This document shows, piece after piece, positions 61,221-64,000 of a stretch of 64,000 nt of DNA. The notes below the pieces were generated by a model. It did not search any database and had not been told where the DNA came from. It saw nothing but the letters and a program-made list of their open reading frames with translations. Positions within the stretch are counted from its first letter, which is position 1; every line of letters starts with the position of its first letter. This DNA is from Halisarca cf. caerulea (lineage: Eukaryota; Porifera; Demospongiae; Chondrillida; Halisarcidae). Where the stretch lies: the NCBI GenBank assembly GCA_963170055.1, contig CAUJGJ010000093.1, forward strand, positions 1,140,001 to 1,204,000, in the 5' to 3' direction. A program made the translations under genes and the position numbers.

Positions 61221-64000
61221 TATTCGAATGTCTCTTTAAAATGTTAACGTTGCTAAATTTAATTTTATCATAAGAATAAAATTGTCAAAGTTGCAAATAT
61301 CTTAAAAACTGACTTAGTAACTTTCATTTAAAGCAAATTTCAACTTAAACAACTATTCCAATGTCTCTTTAAAATGTTAACGTTGCTAAATTTAATTTTA
61401 TCATAAGAATAAAATTGTCAAAGTTGCAAATATCTTAAAAACTGACTTAGTAACTTTCATTTAAAGCAAATTTCAGCTTAAACAACTATTCCAAAGTCTC
61501 TTTAAAATGTTAACGTTGCTAAATTTAATTTTATCATAAGAATAAAATTGTCAAAGTTGCAAATATCTTAAAAACTGACTTAGTAACTTTCATTTAAAGC
61601 AAATTTCAGCTTAAACAACTATTCCAATGTCTCTTTAAAATGTTAACGTTGCTAAATTTAATTTTATCATAAGAATAAAATTGTCAAAGTTGCAAATATC
61701 TTAAAAACTGACTTAGTAACTTTAATTTAAAGCAAATTTCAGCTTAAACAACTATTCCAATGTCTCTTTAAAATGTTAACGTTGCTAAATTTAATTTTAT
61801 CATAAGAATAAAATTGTCAAAGTTGCAAATATCTTAAAAACTGACTTAGTAACTTTCATTTAAAGGAAATTTCAGCTTAAACAACTATTCCAAAGTCTCT
61901 TTAAAATGTTAACGTTGCTAAATTTAATTTTATCATAAGAATAAAATTCCCAAAGTTGCAAATATCTTAAAAACTGACTTAGTAACTTTCATTTAAAGCA
62001 AATATCAGCTTAAACAACTATTCCAATGTCTCTTTAAAATGTTAACGTTGCTAAATTTAATTTTATCATAAGAATAAAATTGTCAAAGTTGCAAATATCT
62101 TAAAAACTGACTTAGTAACTTTCTTTTAAAGCAAATTTCAGCTTAAACAACTATTCCAATGTCTCTTTAAAATGTTAACGTTGCTAAATTTAATTTTATC
62201 ATAAGAATAAAATTGTCAAAGTTGAAAATATCTTAAAAACTGACTTAGTAACTTTCATTTAAAGCAAATTTCAGCTTAAACAACTATTCCAATGTCTCTT
62301 TAAAATGTTAACGTTGCTAAATTTAATTTTATCATAAGAATAAAATTGTCAAAGTTGAAAATATCTTAAAAACTGACTTAGTAACTTTCATTTAAAGGAA
62401 ATTTCAGCTTAAACAACTATTCCAAAGTCTCTTTAAAATGTTAACGTTGCTAAATTTAATTTTATCATAAGAATAAAATTCCCAAAGTTGCAAATATCTT
62501 AAAAACTGACTTAGTAACTTTCATTTAAAGCAAATATCAGCTTAAACAACTATTCCAATGTCTCTTTAAAATGTTAACGTTGCTAAATTTAATTTTATCA
62601 TAAGAATAAAATTGTCAAAGTTGCAAATATCTTAAAAACTGACTTAGTAACTTTCATTTAAAGCAATTATCAGCTTAAACAACTATTCCAATGTCTCTTT
62701 AAAATGTTAACGTGTTTAAATTTAATTTTATCATAAGAATAAAATTCCCAAAGTTGCAAATATCTTAAAAACTGACTTAGTAACTTTCATTTAATGCAAA
62801 TTTCAGCTAAAACAACTATTCCAATGTCTCTTTAAAATGTTAACGTTGCTAAATTTAATTTTATTATAAGAATAAAATTCCCAAAGTTGAAATTATCTTA
62901 AAAACTGACTTAGTAACTTTCATTTAAAGCAAATTTCAGCTTAAACAACTATTCCAATGTCTCTTTAAAATGTTAACGTTTCTAAATTTAATTTTATCAT
63001 AAGAATAAAATTCCCAAAGTTGCAAATATCTTAAAAACTTACTTAGTAACTTTCATTTAATGCAAATTTCAGCTTAAACAACTATTCCAATGTCTCTTTA
63101 AAATGCTAACGTTGCTAAATTTAATTTTGTCATAAGAACAAAATTGTCAAAAATGCAAATATCTTAAAAACTGACTTAGTAACTTTCATTTAATGCAAAT
63201 TTCAGCTTAAGCAACTATTCCAATGTCTCTTTAAAATGCTAACGTTGCTAAATTTAATTTTATCATAAGAATAAAATTCCCAAAGTTGCAAATATCTTAA
63301 AAACTGACTTAGTAACTTTCATTTAAAGCAAATTTCAGCTTAAACAACTATTCCAATGTCTCTTTAAAATGTTAACGTTGCTAAATTTAATTTTATCATA
63401 AGAATAAAATTCCCAAAGTTGCAAATATCTTAAAAACTGACTTAGTAACTTTCATTTAAAGCAAATTTCAGCTTAAACAACTATTCCAATGTCTCTTTAA
63501 AATGTTAACGTTGCTAAATTTAATTTTATCATAAGAACAAAATTGTCAAAAATGCAAATATCTTAAAAACTGACTTAGTAACTTTCATTTAATGCAAATT
63601 TCAGCTTAAACAACTATTCCAATGTCTCTTTAAAATGTTAACGTTGCTAAATTTAATTTTATCATAAGAACAAAATTGTCAAAAATGCAAATATCTTAAA
63701 AACTGACTTAGTAACTTTCATTTAAAGCAAATTTCAGCTTAAACAACTATTCCAATGTCTCTTTAAAATGCTAACGTTGCTAAATTTAATTTTATCATAA
63801 GAATAAAATTCCCAAAGTTGCAAATATCTTAAAAACTGACTTAGTAACTTTCATTTAAAGCAAATATCAGCTTAAACAACTATTCCAATGTCTCTTTAAA
63901 ATGTTAACGTTTCTAAATTTAATTTTATCATAAGAATAAAATTCCCAAAGTTGCAAATATCTTAAAAACTTACTTAGTAACTTTCATTTAATGCAAATTT
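61221..64000. repeat. 133-bp satellite array, right part (open at window end)
   Basis: About 21 further units to the last base. Variants AAAATTGTCAAAAATGC with GAACAAAATTG recur at about 63137, 63537 and 63669. The ACGTGTTTAA variant appears again near 62711. The array does not end in this window. Confidence 0.97.

Noticed and set aside
47577..64000. CRISPR-like regularly spaced repeats
   Set aside because: The repeats are head-to-tail 133-bp monomers without unique spacers, in eukaryotic DNA; this is a satellite.
39756..64000. Firm call of a centromere
   Set aside because: Satellite content, nucleosome-length unit and higher-order repeats are suggestive, but sequence alone cannot separate a centromere from other heterochromatin.

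Overview
This is a window of AT-rich animal nuclear DNA, most consistent with a sponge or another early-branching metazoan. The basis is a large intron-rich gene for a receptor protein tyrosine phosphatase (an animal gene type) with very short introns in its 5' half (about 70-100 bp), introns full of short inverted-repeat transposons, and LINE and PIF/Harbinger relics of the kind common in such genomes. The species cannot be fixed from the sequence. Nothing suggests bacterial DNA.

Layout. Positions 1-1105 hold two minus-strand relics of retroelement coding sequence plus TA microsatellites. A single gene then runs from 2151 to 31818 on the plus strand. I could assemble it by hand into 26 exons with matching splice phases (3573 nt, 1190 residues plus stop). 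It encodes a signal peptide, one Ig-like domain, about four fibronectin type III domains, one membrane span and two tandem PTP domains. D1 has the WPD loop, KNRY motif and [10 protein letters not shown] loop. D2 keeps CSDGMGRTG but has lost WPD and KNRY. A poly(A) signal lies at 32128. Its introns hold a LINE relic (7865-9165), several terminal-inverted-repeat or foldback elements, a 28-bp tandem repeat and long TG tracts.

From 32974 to 36326 lies a decayed PIF/Harbinger transposon. It has a HARBI1-like transposase on the plus strand and a MADF/Myb-like protein on the minus strand, converging on each other, both interrupted. Its transposase intron contains a TG tract of about 500 bp. More MITEs and featureless AT-rich DNA follow to about 39.75 kb.

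From 39.75 kb to the end of the window the DNA is satellite. A 147-bp repeat (39.75-47.58 kb, broken by nested transposons) abuts a different 133-bp repeat (47.58-64.0 kb, roughly 100 monomers, not ending inside the window). The 133-bp array shows diverged monomers at its edge, higher-order repeats of about 10 monomers, and several transposons that landed in it at TTAA or TA sites. One of them was copied together with its surrounding monomers. No cellular gene is supported after 32.1 kb.
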